From assembly GCA_040510195.1 (NCBI GenBank), contig JBEVJK010000132.1, forward strand, positions 5,133 to 69,132: 64,000 nt of DNA. Reading direction: 5' to 3'. The notes below the pieces were generated by a model. That model did not search any database. It was not told the origin of the DNA and saw only the letters and a list, made by a program, of their open reading frames with translations. This DNA comes from JBEVJK01 sp040510195. GTDB taxonomy: Bacteria; Pseudomonadota; Alphaproteobacteria; Rhizobiales; Rhizobiaceae. Shown piece after piece: positions 34,595-43,495 of this stretch; within the stretch, counting starts at the first letter, position 1; every line of letters starts with the position of its first letter. The translations under genes and the position numbers were made by a program.

Positions 34595-35458
34595 TCACTG
34601 GGTGATGGGCCGGTCCTGCTCGTCGATCAGCGGAACGCCGAAATCGAGCAGGATCTTGTTGATTTCCTTCTGATTGTCGCGAATGACGGTGTTCAATGTC
34701 CGCTTCCAGACCTGGTCTGACGGCCGCACTCCCATGGTGATGCGGTAAACCATGCGCGAACCTGCCTTGTCCTTGACCAGGGGCACGACGACGAGGTCGC
34801 CGCCAAGCTGCTTGGCATAGTATCCGGCCATCGGGCCCCAGAGAACGGCGGCGTCGATCTCGCCGGCGATCAGGTCCTTCAGCATCACCTCGCCCATGGA
34901 CGGCGCGGAGCGCGTGTCGATCATCAGGGGGTAGATCTTGGCCGTCTTCATCAGGCCGTTCTTGGCCATGTTGGTGGAGGGGGGCGTCGCCTGGACCACG
35001 CCGACGCGCTTGCCGGCGAGGCGCGGGTCCTCGATCGCTTCGACGCCTTCCAGACCGCTTCCCTTGCGATAGACCAGCACGTAGGTCGAGCGGTAATAGG
35101 CGTTGGTGTTCTGCACCAGCCTGTCGCCCTGCGCGTAGCCGATGATGATATCGCATTGATTGGCCCGCAGCGTGTTGCGCACGAAGCCGGTGACCATCGG
35201 AAACCAGGTGTAGGAGACCGACTTGCGGCCCGTCTTGGCGGCGATGAGCTCGGCGAGCTTGTTCTCGAAGCCCTTACCGCTTTCGTCCGAGAAGGGCATG
35301 TTCGAAGGGTCCGAGCAGACGCGCAGAACATCCGGATCGACGAGCTCGCCTGCCGCTCCCAGCCCGGCATCCTGGGCCGTCGCAGGGCCGGCCGAGACAG
35401 CCAGCGCCAGCGCCAGGGGCGCCAGTCTGCGAGAGAGCGAGGGGGCGGGGCGTTTCAT
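34595..35458 (-). CDS. xoxJ: XoxJ periplasmic binding-like protein
   Basis: A 287-residue periplasmic protein of the extracellular solute-binding family 3 fold, homologous to MxaJ/XoxJ. A signal peptide ends near GPATAQDAG. Recognisable stretches are LRVCSDPSNMPFSDESGKGFENKLAELI, CDIIIGYAQGDRLVQNTNAYYRSTYVLVYR and RVGVVQATPP. Family members have a large cleft and are thought to activate XoxF or bind a partner rather than serve in import. It begins 2 bases after xoxG. Confidence 0.93.
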   Translation of the reverse strand: MKRPAPSLSRRLAPLALALAVSAGPATAQDAGLGAAGELVDPDVLRVCSDPSNMPFSDESGKGFENKLAELIAAKTGRKSVSYTWFPMVTGFVRNTLRANQCDIIIGYAQGDRLVQNTNAYYRSTYVLVYRKGSGLEGVEAIEDPRLAGKRVGVVQATPPSTNMAKNGLMKTAKIYPLMIDTRSAPSMGEVMLKDLIAGEIDAAVLWGPMAGYYAKQLGGDLVVVPLVKDKAGSRMVYRITMGVRPSDQVWKRTLNTVIRDNQKEINKILLDFGVPLIDEQDRPITQ

Positions 35459-35460
35459 CG

Positions 35461-35988
35461 TCAGCTGCCCATGCACGACTTCTCGTTGTCCTTGGCCGCC
35501 TGCGGCTTGTCGGCCTTCTTGGGCGGCCGGCCGCGCGGAATGCCGTCGACGGAGCGGGCCCGCAAATAGATGTAGATATCGTCCATGTAGCAGTAGACGT
35601 TCTTGTTCTCACCGAAGGCCGGCATGACGTTCTCCTTGCCGCCGCCGACATTCTGGCGGCCTTCCGCAACGATCGACAGGAACGTGCCGTAGTCCAAGTT
35701 CTTCAACGAGTCCGCCAGGGCCGGGGCATAGCTGGAGCCGACGCCGTCCGGCCCGTGGCAGACGTGGCAATCGGAATGGTAGCGGCGATAGCCGCTGAAA
35801 GTGTACCAGTCGACGGTGCCGTCCTCGTCCATCTTGAAGGTCGGGTTGCCGTCGGCATCGAACCATTTGCCGTCCTCTTCCTTGACGGCGGCCGCCTTCT
35901 CCTTGGTGTCCTGGGCCCGGACCGTGCCGGCCCCCGAGAGCGAAATTGCCAAGATAGACAGGGCGAGCGCTGCAGTACGGGCGGTCAT
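35461..35988 (-). CDS. xoxG: XoxG, cytochrome c electron acceptor of XoxF
   Basis: A periplasmic c-type cytochrome, 175 residues from ATG 35988 (AAGGAG seven bases upstream), accepting electrons from the methanol dehydrogenase. The heme site is Cys74-His-Val-Cys77-His78, with a probable Met ligand in NVMPAFGEN. A signal peptide ends around VRAQD. Before the heme site are two acidic loops, DADGN and DEDGTVD. The C-terminus is a Lys/Pro-rich tail. Confidence 0.94.
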   Translation of the reverse strand: MTARTAALALSILAISLSGAGTVRAQDTKEKAAAVKEEDGKWFDADGNPTFKMDEDGTVDWYTFSGYRRYHSDCHVCHGPDGVGSSYAPALADSLKNLDYGTFLSIVAEGRQNVGGGKENVMPAFGENKNVYCYMDDIYIYLRARSVDGIPRGRPPKKADKPQAAKDNEKSCMGS

Positions 35989-36077
35989 CAAGGGCTCCTT
36001 CATCAAATCGCCACGGGCACAGCCTTGCTGTCGGAATGCGGCGTTGACAGTCGTGTTGTGGGTCGCGTGACGAAATC

Positions 36078-36111
36078 GAGAGCCCGGTGGGTCGCCCGAG
36101 GCCGGGCTCTC
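36078..36111 (-). terminator. Hairpin between xoxF and xoxG
   Basis: Perfect 10-bp arms GAGAGCCCGG / CCGGGCTCTC around a 14-base loop, between the xoxF stop and the xoxG start. On the minus strand only GATTT follows, so it may partly terminate or protect the xoxF message, giving more XoxF than XoxG. Confidence 0.6.
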
Positions 36112-36163
36112 GTTTGTCAGGGCCTTCGTCACTCAATGACGGAAGGCCCGCTCTGGTTCCGGC

Positions 36164-38065
36164 TCAGTCCGGAAGGCCGAACACGGTCAGCTGGCCGCCG
36201 AGCGTGGTGTACTCGGCCAAGGCCGCGTAGCCGCCGACGGCTCCGAGACCGGCCGTGCCGACCACCGCAGCCTCGTCGCCCTGCTCACGGCCCTGGTCGA
36301 CCGCGCCGTGCCACTTGGCAGCGTTGTCAGGCGACAGGAGGCCACCGGCGAGGCCGATGCCTGCCCAGCCGCCGACACCCGAAAGCACGGCGATGTACTG
36401 CTTGCCATTGTGCTCGTAGGTGTTGACGTTGCCGATGATGCCCGACGGCGTCTTGAACTTGTAGAGCTCCTTGCCGTCCTTATCGACCGCCTTGATGTAG
36501 CCTTCGAGAGTGCCGTAGAAGATCACGTCGCCGGCTGTCGCGAGCGCGCCGGACCAGACCGAGAACTGCTCGGGCTTGGACCAGACGATCTCACCCTTGG
36601 CGGCATCCCAGGCTATGAAGTTGCCCATGCCGCCATGGCTGTCGGGCGCCGGATACATCGACACCGTGGCCCCGACATAGGCCTGGCCAGCGGTGTAGCT
36701 CACCGCGTATGGCTCGTAGTCCATGCAGACGTGGTTGGTCGGCACGTAGAACAGGCCGGTCTTGGGCGAGTAGGTCGCCGGCTGCTGGTCCTTGGTTCCG
36801 AGCGCGGCCGGGCAGACGCCGGTCGTGTTCGTGTCTTCGCCGTTCTGCTGGGTCGAGTACTTCGCCACCACCTGCGGACGACCGTACTGATCGCTCTTGG
36901 GGTCCATGACGACTTCGGTCGCCCAGTTCACCGCCGGGTCGTACTTCTTGGCCACGAGCAGCTCGCCGTTCGTCCTGTCCATCGTGTAGGCGAAGCCGTT
37001 GCGGTCGAAGTGGACGAGCACGTCATGCTTGGCGCCGTTGACGTCCATGCCGTCGACGAGAATCATCTCGTTGACGCCATCGAAGTCCCATTCGTCGTGC
37101 GGGGTCATCTGGTAGACCCACTTGGCCACACCGGTGTCGACGTCGCGGGCGAAGATGGTCATCGACCAGCGATTGTCGCCAGGACGCTGGACCGGGTTCC
37201 AGGTCGACGGATTGCCGGTGCCGTAGTAGACGAGATTCAGCTTCGGATCATAGGCATACCAGCCCCATGTCGAGCCGCCGCCGGTCTTCCACTGCTCGCC
37301 TTCCCATGTGTTGGTGCCGGAGTCCTTGCCGACCGGCTTGCCGAGCTGCGTCGTCTTCTCTGGATCGAGCAGAGTTTCGGCGTCCGGCCCCATGGAATAG
37401 CCCTTCCAGGCCAGCGAACCGTCCTTGAGATTGTAGGCTGCGACCCAGCCGCGGACACCGTACTCGCCGCCCGAGATGCCGACGATCACCTTGTCCTTGA
37501 TGACGATCGGCGCATGCGTGCCGGATTCGCCCTTGCCGCCGTCGGTCGAGTCGCCGTTCTTCACGGACCAGGCGACCTTGCCGGTCTTGGCGTCGAGCGC
37601 CGTCACCATGGTGTCGGCCTGGTTCAGGATAATCTTGCCGTCGCCATAGGCAACGCCGCGGTTGACCGTGTCGCAGCACATGATGCCGATGACCTTGGGG
37701 TCTTGCCGCGGCTCGTACTTCCACAGGATCCTGCCGTCGTTGTTCAAGTCGAGCGCGTAGACGATGTTCGGGAAGGGAGTGTGAACGTACATGATATCGT
37801 CGATCACCAGCGGTCCGCCTTCGTGGCCGCGCAGCACGCCGGTCGAGAAAGTCCACTTCACCTGCAGGTCTTTGACGTTGTCCTTGTTGATCTTGTCGAG
37901 TTGCGAGTAGCGCGTGTTGGCATAGTCGCCGGTCGGCATTGCCCAGTTCTTGGGGTCCGAGGCAAGCTTCTGCAGGTCTTCATTGGCCGAGGCGCCTACG
38001 GCCGCGGCGCAGGTCAAGAGCGCCGTGGCCGAAAGTAGGATTGTTGCTTTGCGGAGTGCACGCAT
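36164..38065 (-). CDS. xoxF: Lanthanide-dependent methanol dehydrogenase XoxF
   Basis: A PQQ-dependent eight-bladed propeller enzyme of 633 residues including the signal peptide (cleavage near ASANE), oxidising methanol in the periplasm. Diagnostic is DEWDFD: catalytic Asp327 and, two residues on, Asp329, the extra acidic ligand that marks lanthanide rather than calcium enzymes. Other metal ligands fit as Glu201 and Asn285. The vicinal disulfide Cys130-Cys131 over PQQ is present (GIMCCDTVNRG). GGGAGGAT precedes ATG 38065. No mxaF or mxaI is seen. Confidence 0.97.
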   Translation of the reverse strand: MRALRKATILLSATALLTCAAAVGASANEDLQKLASDPKNWAMPTGDYANTRYSQLDKINKDNVKDLQVKWTFSTGVLRGHEGGPLVIDDIMYVHTPFPNIVYALDLNNDGRILWKYEPRQDPKVIGIMCCDTVNRGVAYGDGKIILNQADTMVTALDAKTGKVAWSVKNGDSTDGGKGESGTHAPIVIKDKVIVGISGGEYGVRGWVAAYNLKDGSLAWKGYSMGPDAETLLDPEKTTQLGKPVGKDSGTNTWEGEQWKTGGGSTWGWYAYDPKLNLVYYGTGNPSTWNPVQRPGDNRWSMTIFARDVDTGVAKWVYQMTPHDEWDFDGVNEMILVDGMDVNGAKHDVLVHFDRNGFAYTMDRTNGELLVAKKYDPAVNWATEVVMDPKSDQYGRPQVVAKYSTQQNGEDTNTTGVCPAALGTKDQQPATYSPKTGLFYVPTNHVCMDYEPYAVSYTAGQAYVGATVSMYPAPDSHGGMGNFIAWDAAKGEIVWSKPEQFSVWSGALATAGDVIFYGTLEGYIKAVDKDGKELYKFKTPSGIIGNVNTYEHNGKQYIAVLSGVGGWAGIGLAGGLLSPDNAAKWHGAVDQGREQGDEAAVVGTAGLGAVGGYAALAEYTTLGGQLTVFGLPD

Positions 38066-38705
38066 TCGATATCCTCCCGGGGTTCACAATCAGGAATCGA
38101 CCGTTGAGCCCACGCGGGCTTGCCCAAGCGATTCAAGCGGTGGGAAGTATTTCCGGCAGCGTGTCACGACCTAAGCCAGATGAGCAGAGGGCACCGTTGC
38201 TGCCCACCTCACTTGGCCTACGAAAGACTGTCGCCGCTCCCTATGACGGTGACGCCCTTTGAAGCCGGAAACAGGGAAAGGCTATGTCATTCGGATTCCA
38301 CGCGCAAGCAAAATCGCCCCCGTTTCGTTGCAATGCAGCATCACCTATGTTGCGGTGCAATAGCCAATAAATATAGGCACAATATCGATATGTTCAGCCA
38401 TCGCTGTTTGACGCATTTAGAATAAAAAATGACGCAAACTTCAAGATTGTATATTGAGGCTCCGTTTCGACATACAAAACCCATTAAATAATTTGCGGCC
38501 GAGAGTAACCTCCTCCAATTCCCGGATTTGGACCAGCTGGATACGCATACGCGCCACCGACAGACATGAGTGCAGGGTGCAAAGACGATGCGCGTGCGCC
38601 GACGAAACGTCATGCCCATCGGTGGCTGGCCGCCTTGTCCTTTGGTCCTATATGAAGCCATCCAAGGTGCGGCATGATCGGCAGGTCGACTTCGGGAGAA
38701 CACCG
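38066..38705. promoter_or_regulatory. Divergent control region of xoxF and a small secreted protein gene
   Basis: A 640-base gap with no believable gene. Its middle (about 38300-38480) is AT-rich. Two direct repeats, GTTGCAATGCA (38327-38337) and GTTGCGGTGCA (38349-38359), are exactly 22 bases apart, i.e. on the same helix face. A pair of GACGCA elements (38411 and 38431) lies further upstream of xoxF. The xoxF start is over 260 bases away, so a long leader or a second promoter is likely. Confidence 0.5.
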
Positions 38706-39059
38706 ATGACCGGAGGCAGGAAAGCTATGGCGTTCTTGGCTGCGCTGGGCATGGCCACGGCGCTTGCGCGGCCTGGACTCGCAGCCGACGACTATCCGAC
38801 CGAGGCGCTCGCCGACTACGTCTATGGCTGCATGAAGTCGAACGGCGAGACGCGCCAGTCGCTCGAGCGCTGCTCCTGCTCGATCGACGTGATCGCTTCG
38901 ATCATTCCCTACGACGCCTATGTGAAGGCGGAGACGTTCAGGCGCATGGCGCAGACGACCGGCGAGGCCTCCGGGCTGTTTCGCGAGAGCGCCCCCGCCA
39001 AGACCGCCACTGCCGACCTGAGGCGCGCCCAGGCGGAGGCCGACATCCGCTGCTTCTGA
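38706..39059 (+). CDS. Small secreted Cys-containing protein of the quinoprotein cluster
   Basis: A 117-residue exported protein from ATG 38706 (an in-frame ATG at 38652 is possible). A signal peptide ends at LARPGLAADD. The mature part has four Cys (YGCMKSN, RCSCSID, DIRCF), suggesting two disulfides, and a mostly helical make-up. It is divergent from xoxF and convergent with the SoxYZ-like gene. I do not recognise a named family; a role in periplasmic methanol oxidation is inferred from location. Confidence 0.75.
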   Translation: MTGGRKAMAFLAALGMATALARPGLAADDYPTEALADYVYGCMKSNGETRQSLERCSCSIDVIASIIPYDAYVKAETFRRMAQTTGEASGLFRESAPAKTATADLRRAQAEADIRCF

Positions 39060-39071
39060 GCCCGGTGCGGC

Positions 39072-39914
39072 TCAGTCGAGGGGCCAGGAATCCTGGAACT
39101 GCTTGCCGTCGGTGTCGAACGCCTCGACGCGGATGTCGGCATTTCCGTCAGACGCGAAGTCGAAGCGGAAGTTGGGGTCCTCGGAGATGGAGATGCCGCC
39201 TTCCATGGCGAGGATCAGCCGATCTCCCTGGGCGATCGACAGCTTCTGCACGAAGTGGGCGGGGATGAAGTACTGGGTGATCGGATCGCGCTGCAGCCCG
39301 GAATTGTTGGGGTGGCGGATCATCAGCTGCAGCTCCTGCGCCTTGGACATGGCGCCGTCGCCGGGCGCGAACTGCTTCAGCTTCATCTTGCCCATCGAGG
39401 CCAGGGCATCGGCGCTGTTCTTGACCGCCGGCGCCGAGCAGCCGCCGGACGCCTTGACGAAGGTCCGCGCCATGTGCAGCTCGCCGGCGTTCGTCTCGGC
39501 AATGGCGCGCACGTAGGAATAGTCGTTGACGCGAACGCGGGTCGACAGGTGCGTCACGCCCGCATCCTTGCCGAGCGTGAAGGTGGCGGCGACGGGTGCC
39601 GGGTTGGCGTCGATGATCATGGTCACCGCCTTGATGCCGTCGGGCGCCTTGGCCGGGTCGATGAAGATGTCGACGGGGACGAGGGCGGCGTCCTGCGCGC
39701 GCTTCGGCGCCTCGATGCGCACCAGCCCGGTGTCGAGGAGCATCGGCCGGTCGCCGAACACGTCGCTCTTGAAGCTGTCGAACAGCTTGTCCGACGATGA
39801 AGTGGTCTGCTGGGCCAGGGCCGGGGCGACGCCGAGCAGGGCGGACGCCAGGACGATCGCAACCAGCACGGCACGGCGCGTCGCAGCGCGGCTGCCCTTG
39901 CGAAAATCGACCAT
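39072..39914 (-). CDS. Quinoprotein-associated SoxYZ-like carrier protein
   Basis: A 280-residue exported protein from ATG 39914 with a signal peptide to about ALAQQ. The N-terminal domain resembles SoxY and holds a Cys in KASGGCSAPAV near its end; the C-terminal domain resembles SoxZ (IRHPNNSGLQRDPITQYFIPAHFV). In sulfur oxidisers SoxYZ carries sulfur species on a Cys; fused versions occur next to PQQ dehydrogenase genes together with a metallo-hydrolase. The actual cargo is unknown. The gene lies downstream of that hydrolase in the same direction. Confidence 0.88.
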   Translation of the reverse strand: MVDFRKGSRAATRRAVLVAIVLASALLGVAPALAQQTTSSSDKLFDSFKSDVFGDRPMLLDTGLVRIEAPKRAQDAALVPVDIFIDPAKAPDGIKAVTMIIDANPAPVAATFTLGKDAGVTHLSTRVRVNDYSYVRAIAETNAGELHMARTFVKASGGCSAPAVKNSADALASMGKMKLKQFAPGDGAMSKAQELQLMIRHPNNSGLQRDPITQYFIPAHFVQKLSIAQGDRLILAMEGGISISEDPNFRFDFASDGNADIRVEAFDTDGKQFQDSWPLD

Positions 39915-39983
39915 CGATGCCTCCAACCTGACGGAGGTGCCCGTCGGCAATCTACGCCCGAGCCCGGCGGTTGGCAAATCGGC

Positions 39984-40952
39984 TCACTCCCACTCCAGCT
40001 CGGCATAGGCCGCAGTGGCGTTGCGCTGGTTGTAGACGTCGAACAGCGCCCAGCGGTCGCGCTCGGAGAGGCCCGCGGTCTCGACGGCGCGGGCCAGCGG
40101 GACGCCGTCGGCGATCGCCTTGCGCAGGTCGGCGGCGAGCACGTCGAAATAGCGGCGCTCGTCGTCGAGCGCCGCCGGCCAAAGCGAAGGCACCGGGCCG
40201 TGGCCGGGCACAGCGATGGCGGCGTCGAGCGCCGCCAGCGCGTCGAGCTGCGCCATCCAGCCGAGCAGGGACCCGTCGAGGGTCGGCAAGTGGCCGACGA
40301 AGGCGAGGTCGCCGGCAAAGAGGGTCCGCGTTGACGGGTCGAGGGCGGTGAGGTCGTTGTCGGTGTGCGCCGGCTTCCACGCCCTGAGCTCTAGCGACCG
40401 GCCGCCGAGGTCGAGGCTCATGCGGTCCACCACGAGGCGGGTCGGCGGCACGATCTCGACGCCTTCCATCAGCCGTTCGCCGATCTGGCGCCGGTAGCTC
40501 TTGAGATAGAAGGTGCCGCGCGCCTCCAGCGCGGCGGGCAAGTTGCGGTGGCCGACGATCTCGGCTCCGGCGTCGCGAAACACCGCATTGCCGAAGATGT
40601 GGTCGGGGTGCATGTGGGTCGAGACGAGGTAGCGCAGCGGCCGGTCGGTGACAGCACGGATGGCCGCCAGGAAGGCCTCGCCCTCGACGCGGCTGCCGCC
40701 GCTGTCGATGGCCGCGGCGGACTCGCGCCCGACGACAAGGCCGAGATTGCAGATCTCGCCCGCATTGGCCTCGGCCATCTCCTCGTCGAGGCCGCGGAAG
40801 GCGAAGACGCCGTCGGCGATCGGCGTCAGGTCGAGTGGCTTGGGCGCTGCGGCCGCTCGGGCGGTCGGAACGCGCTTCATCAGCCCCGCGGCGAGGGCGG
40901 CTGCGCCGGCCCGCAGAAGCCCGCGGCGTGTCGCCTCGGAGGCGGCGCTCAT
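39984..40952 (-). CDS. Quinoprotein-relay zinc metallo-hydrolase
   Basis: A 322-residue metallo-beta-lactamase-fold enzyme with the zinc motif His113-x-His115-x-Asp117-His118 (STHMHPDHIFG) and a later PGHGPVPSL site. The N-terminus ATRRGLLRAGAAAL resembles a Tat signal, so a periplasmic location is likely. It belongs to SoxH-related hydrolases accompanying the SoxYZ-like carrier in quinoprotein clusters, where it may release a product from the carrier. It overlaps the upstream ABC ATPase gene by ATGA. Confidence 0.88.
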   Translation of the reverse strand: MSAASEATRRGLLRAGAAALAAGLMKRVPTARAAAAPKPLDLTPIADGVFAFRGLDEEMAEANAGEICNLGLVVGRESAAAIDSGGSRVEGEAFLAAIRAVTDRPLRYLVSTHMHPDHIFGNAVFRDAGAEIVGHRNLPAALEARGTFYLKSYRRQIGERLMEGVEIVPPTRLVVDRMSLDLGGRSLELRAWKPAHTDNDLTALDPSTRTLFAGDLAFVGHLPTLDGSLLGWMAQLDALAALDAAIAVPGHGPVPSLWPAALDDERRYFDVLAADLRKAIADGVPLARAVETAGLSERDRWALFDVYNQRNATAAYAELEWE

Positions 40953-41692
40953 GGCGGGAATTTCTGCCGGAACGAGCGCTTGAGGTCGCTCATGACCTGG
41001 GGGCCGCGATACTGCCGCGGCAAGCGCACGTCGAAGATGCCGGCGACATGCGCCGGGCGCGGCGACAGGACCACGATGCGGTCGGAGAGGTTCAGCGCCT
41101 CGTCGATGTCGTGGGTGACCATCAGCACCGTCGTCGGGCGCGACGACCAGAGGTCGATCAGCAGATGGCGCAGCCGGTTCGCCGTGGCGACGTCGAGCGA
41201 GACGAAGGGCTCGTCGAGAAAGAGCACGGTCGGCTCGATCGCAAAGGCGCGGGCGAGCGCTGCCCGGCGCGCGAGGCCGAGCGACAGCTCGTCGGGAAAG
41301 AGGTTGCGCGTGGCCGAGAGCCCGAGTGCGGAGAACAGGTCGTCGAGGTCGAGGGAGCGCCGCGCGGCCGGCAGCGCCAGGCGGACGTTCTGCTCGACGG
41401 TGCGCCAGGGCAGCAGGGTGGGTTCCTGGAAGACGGCGGCGACCCGGCCCTCGCTGCCCTCCGGCAAGGCATAGCCGCCCTCGAAGTCGCGGTCGAGTCC
41501 GAGCAGGATGCGCAGCGTGGTCGTCTTGCCGCAGCCCGAAGGGCCGAACAGGCAGGCGAACTCGCCGCGGCGCACCTCGAAGGCGAGGTTCTCGAGCGCC
41601 GTCAGCGTCTCGCCCTCGGCCGAGAGGAAGGCTTTTCGCGCGATGTCGACCCTAAGCGGGTCGGCGGCGCCAACGGGTTGCACGGCGTTCAA
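40949..41692 (-). CDS. ABC importer ATPase (nitrate/taurine type) of the quinoprotein relay
   Basis: A 247-residue ATPase with Walker A GPSGCGKTT, Q-loop VFQEPTLLPW, a variant signature LSLGLARR (Gly kept, middle residues changed), Walker B VLFLDEPFVSLD and VTHDIDEAL. It belongs to the SsuB/TauB/NrtD group. It overlaps the permease gene by 41 bases at its start, unless a later start is used, and the hydrolase by 4. With the next two genes it makes an importer of unknown substrate co-transcribed with the SoxYZ/hydrolase pair. Confidence 0.9.
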   Translation of the reverse strand: MNAVQPVGAADPLRVDIARKAFLSAEGETLTALENLAFEVRRGEFACLFGPSGCGKTTTLRILLGLDRDFEGGYALPEGSEGRVAAVFQEPTLLPWRTVEQNVRLALPAARRSLDLDDLFSALGLSATRNLFPDELSLGLARRAALARAFAIEPTVLFLDEPFVSLDVATANRLRHLLIDLWSSRPTTVLMVTHDIDEALNLSDRIVVLSPRPAHVAGIFDVRLPRQYRGPQVMSDLKRSFRQKFPP

Positions 41693-42470
41693 ATGGCTGC
41701 ACCAGGAGAAGCTCGATCAGGAGCATGATGGAGACGAAAGCAAGCGTGTAGGCGAGGATCGCGGCGACGTCGAAAAGCTGGAAATAGGTGTAGATCTGGA
41801 AGCCGACGCCGTTCGGCCGGCCGAGCAGCTCGACCACCAGCACGATCTTCCAGATCAGCGAGATGCCCGAGCGGGAAGCGGCAGCGAAATAGGGCTGCAG
41901 CTGCGGCAGCGTGACGTGGCGAAGCCGGTCGACCGCGGTCAGCCGGTAGACCGCCGCCATCTCGGTATAGCGCGGGTCGAGCGCGCGCGCTCCCTCGCGC
42001 AAGGTGACCACCACGTTGGGGATCTTGTTCACCGCCACGGCGCCCACCGCCGCCAGCTCGTTGAGGCCGAACCAGATATAGGCGAGCACGATGACGACCA
42101 GCGCCGGCACGTTGAGGAAGAGGATCACCCACGGGTTGAAGAAGCGGTCGGCGCGCCGGTGCGTGCCGAGGAAGATGCCGAGGGCCGCGCCGATCGCCAT
42201 GGCGATGACGAAGGAAGCGGCGACGCGGCCGAGCGTCATGGCGAGGTGGAAGGGGATCTCGCCGCTCAACGTGTCGCGAACGAGCACGGCCCACACCGCG
42301 GCCGGTGGCGGCAGTGTGCGGCTCGGCCACAGCGCGGCAGCCAAAGCCCACAGCGCCAGCAGCGCGGCCAGGGAGGCGGCGGCGGTCAGGGCCGGCGACA
42401 GCTCCGCAACCCGTCCGGCGCGGCGGCCCCGCTTCAAAGGCGCGGCGGCTGGCGCCTCGCCGCCGCTCAC
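41652..42470 (-). CDS. ABC importer permease (SsuC/TauC-like)
   Basis: A 272-residue inner-membrane permease from GTG 42470, which overlaps the binding-protein stop (GTGA). Six helices are expected; the conserved loop reads ALDPRYTEMAAVYRLTAVDRLRHVTLPQLQP, a divergent EAA motif. SLIWKIVLVVELLGRPNGVGFQIYTYFQ is typical of taurine/nitrate-type permeases, split across helices. Partner ATPase and binding protein flank it. Confidence 0.9.
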   Translation of the reverse strand: MSGGEAPAAAPLKRGRRAGRVAELSPALTAAASLAALLALWALAAALWPSRTLPPPAAVWAVLVRDTLSGEIPFHLAMTLGRVAASFVIAMAIGAALGIFLGTHRRADRFFNPWVILFLNVPALVVIVLAYIWFGLNELAAVGAVAVNKIPNVVVTLREGARALDPRYTEMAAVYRLTAVDRLRHVTLPQLQPYFAAASRSGISLIWKIVLVVELLGRPNGVGFQIYTYFQLFDVAAILAYTLAFVSIMLLIELLLVQPFERRATRWRRRPA

Positions 42471-43495
42471 GGACGCGCCCCCGCCCAGAACGTGCCCGGC
42501 GCCATGGTCGGGGCACGGCCGACCAGCTTGTCGCCGCCGATCGAGGCGAGCACCGCATAGAGCTTCGCCGCGTCCTCGGCCTCCTCGGCCGGCGGACGCC
42601 TGGGGATGCCCTCCCGGTAGCGGTCGCGCAGGATGGCGAGCTCGGCACCCTCGGCGCGCACCAGCGGGGCCAGGCGCTGCCATTCCGCGTCGGATTTCGC
42701 CAGCAGCGCCTTGGCGTCGGCGGACGCTGCGAGGAAGCCGGCCAGCGCGGCTCCGTTGTCTCTCGCCCAGGCATCGTGGAAGACGTAGCCGAGGGCCGAG
42801 ACGTCGCCCTTTGCGCCAAGCTCGCGGGCGGCCTCGTTGGCGCCGAGCAGACGGCGGAAGCCGGCCGCCTCCAGGCGCGCGCAGAAGTGCCAGAAGTTGA
42901 GCACCGCGTCGAGCTCGCCGGACAGCGCCTTCTCCGACATCAGCGGCGGCGCCCCGTAGGCGACCTCGCTTTCGGCGGCGAGATCGAAGCCGTGCCGGCG
43001 CAGGACGAGCGCCCTCAGGAGCAGCCAGCTCTTGTCGAGCGGCCCGCCGGCGACGCCGATCGACTTGCCGCGCAGGTCGGCGAGCCCGCCGAGGGGCGAT
43101 TGCGGGCCGACCATCACGGCGCCGACCGCGCTCGAATAGGGCACCAGCGCAAGGTCGCCGCCCTCGCTGCGCTGGCGTGACACCCATAGCCAGTCGGAGA
43201 CGATGATGTCGACCGCACCGGCCTGCAGCGCGATGTTGGTGGCATCCTCGCCGGCGAAAGCCGACACTTCGAGGGTGACGTCGTGCGCGGCGTCGAAGCC
43301 GTGGTGGGAGATGGTGTCGAGCTCCCAGCTGACGGTGCCGAACTTGAGCACGCCGAGGCGCACGGCTGCGGGCTGCGCGGCCGCGGCATATGGGAAGCCG
43401 ACTGCGGCGCCGGCGGCCGCCAGCGAAGCCAGCAGCGAGCGACGCGATAGGGGAGCGGCCGTCAAATGGCGCGGCCCTTGTCCGGGAACTCGCAT
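42467..43495 (-). CDS. ABC importer substrate-binding protein (NMT1/SsuA-like)
   Basis: A 342-residue periplasmic protein from ATG 43495. A twin-arginine-like signal (PLSRRSLLASLAAAGAAVG) precedes the mature chain beginning near AQPAAVRLG. The fold is of the SsuA/NMT1 type: LKFGTVSWELDTI, DVTLEVSAFAGEDATNIALQAG, DIIVSDWLWVS and GKSIGVAGGPLDKS. The ligand is unknown; in this context it could be an organosulfur, quinone-related or thiamine-like compound. Its gene overlaps the small upstream gene by 34 bases. Confidence 0.88.
   Translation of the reverse strand: MRVPGQGPRHLTAAPLSRRSLLASLAAAGAAVGFPYAAAAQPAAVRLGVLKFGTVSWELDTISHHGFDAAHDVTLEVSAFAGEDATNIALQAGAVDIIVSDWLWVSRQRSEGGDLALVPYSSAVGAVMVGPQSPLGGLADLRGKSIGVAGGPLDKSWLLLRALVLRRHGFDLAAESEVAYGAPPLMSEKALSGELDAVLNFWHFCARLEAAGFRRLLGANEAARELGAKGDVSALGYVFHDAWARDNGAALAGFLAASADAKALLAKSDAEWQRLAPLVRAEGAELAILRDRYREGIPRRPPAEEAEDAAKLYAVLASIGGDKLVGRAPTMAPGTFWAGARP

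Noticed and set aside
36308..38038. 576-codon open frame antisense to xoxF
   Set aside because: Mirrors the xoxF codon pattern (Val/Asp/His-rich) and has no independent motifs.
36164..38065. MxaF (calcium methanol dehydrogenase)
   Set aside because: The extra Asp two residues after the catalytic Asp, and absence of an mxaI gene, identify XoxF.
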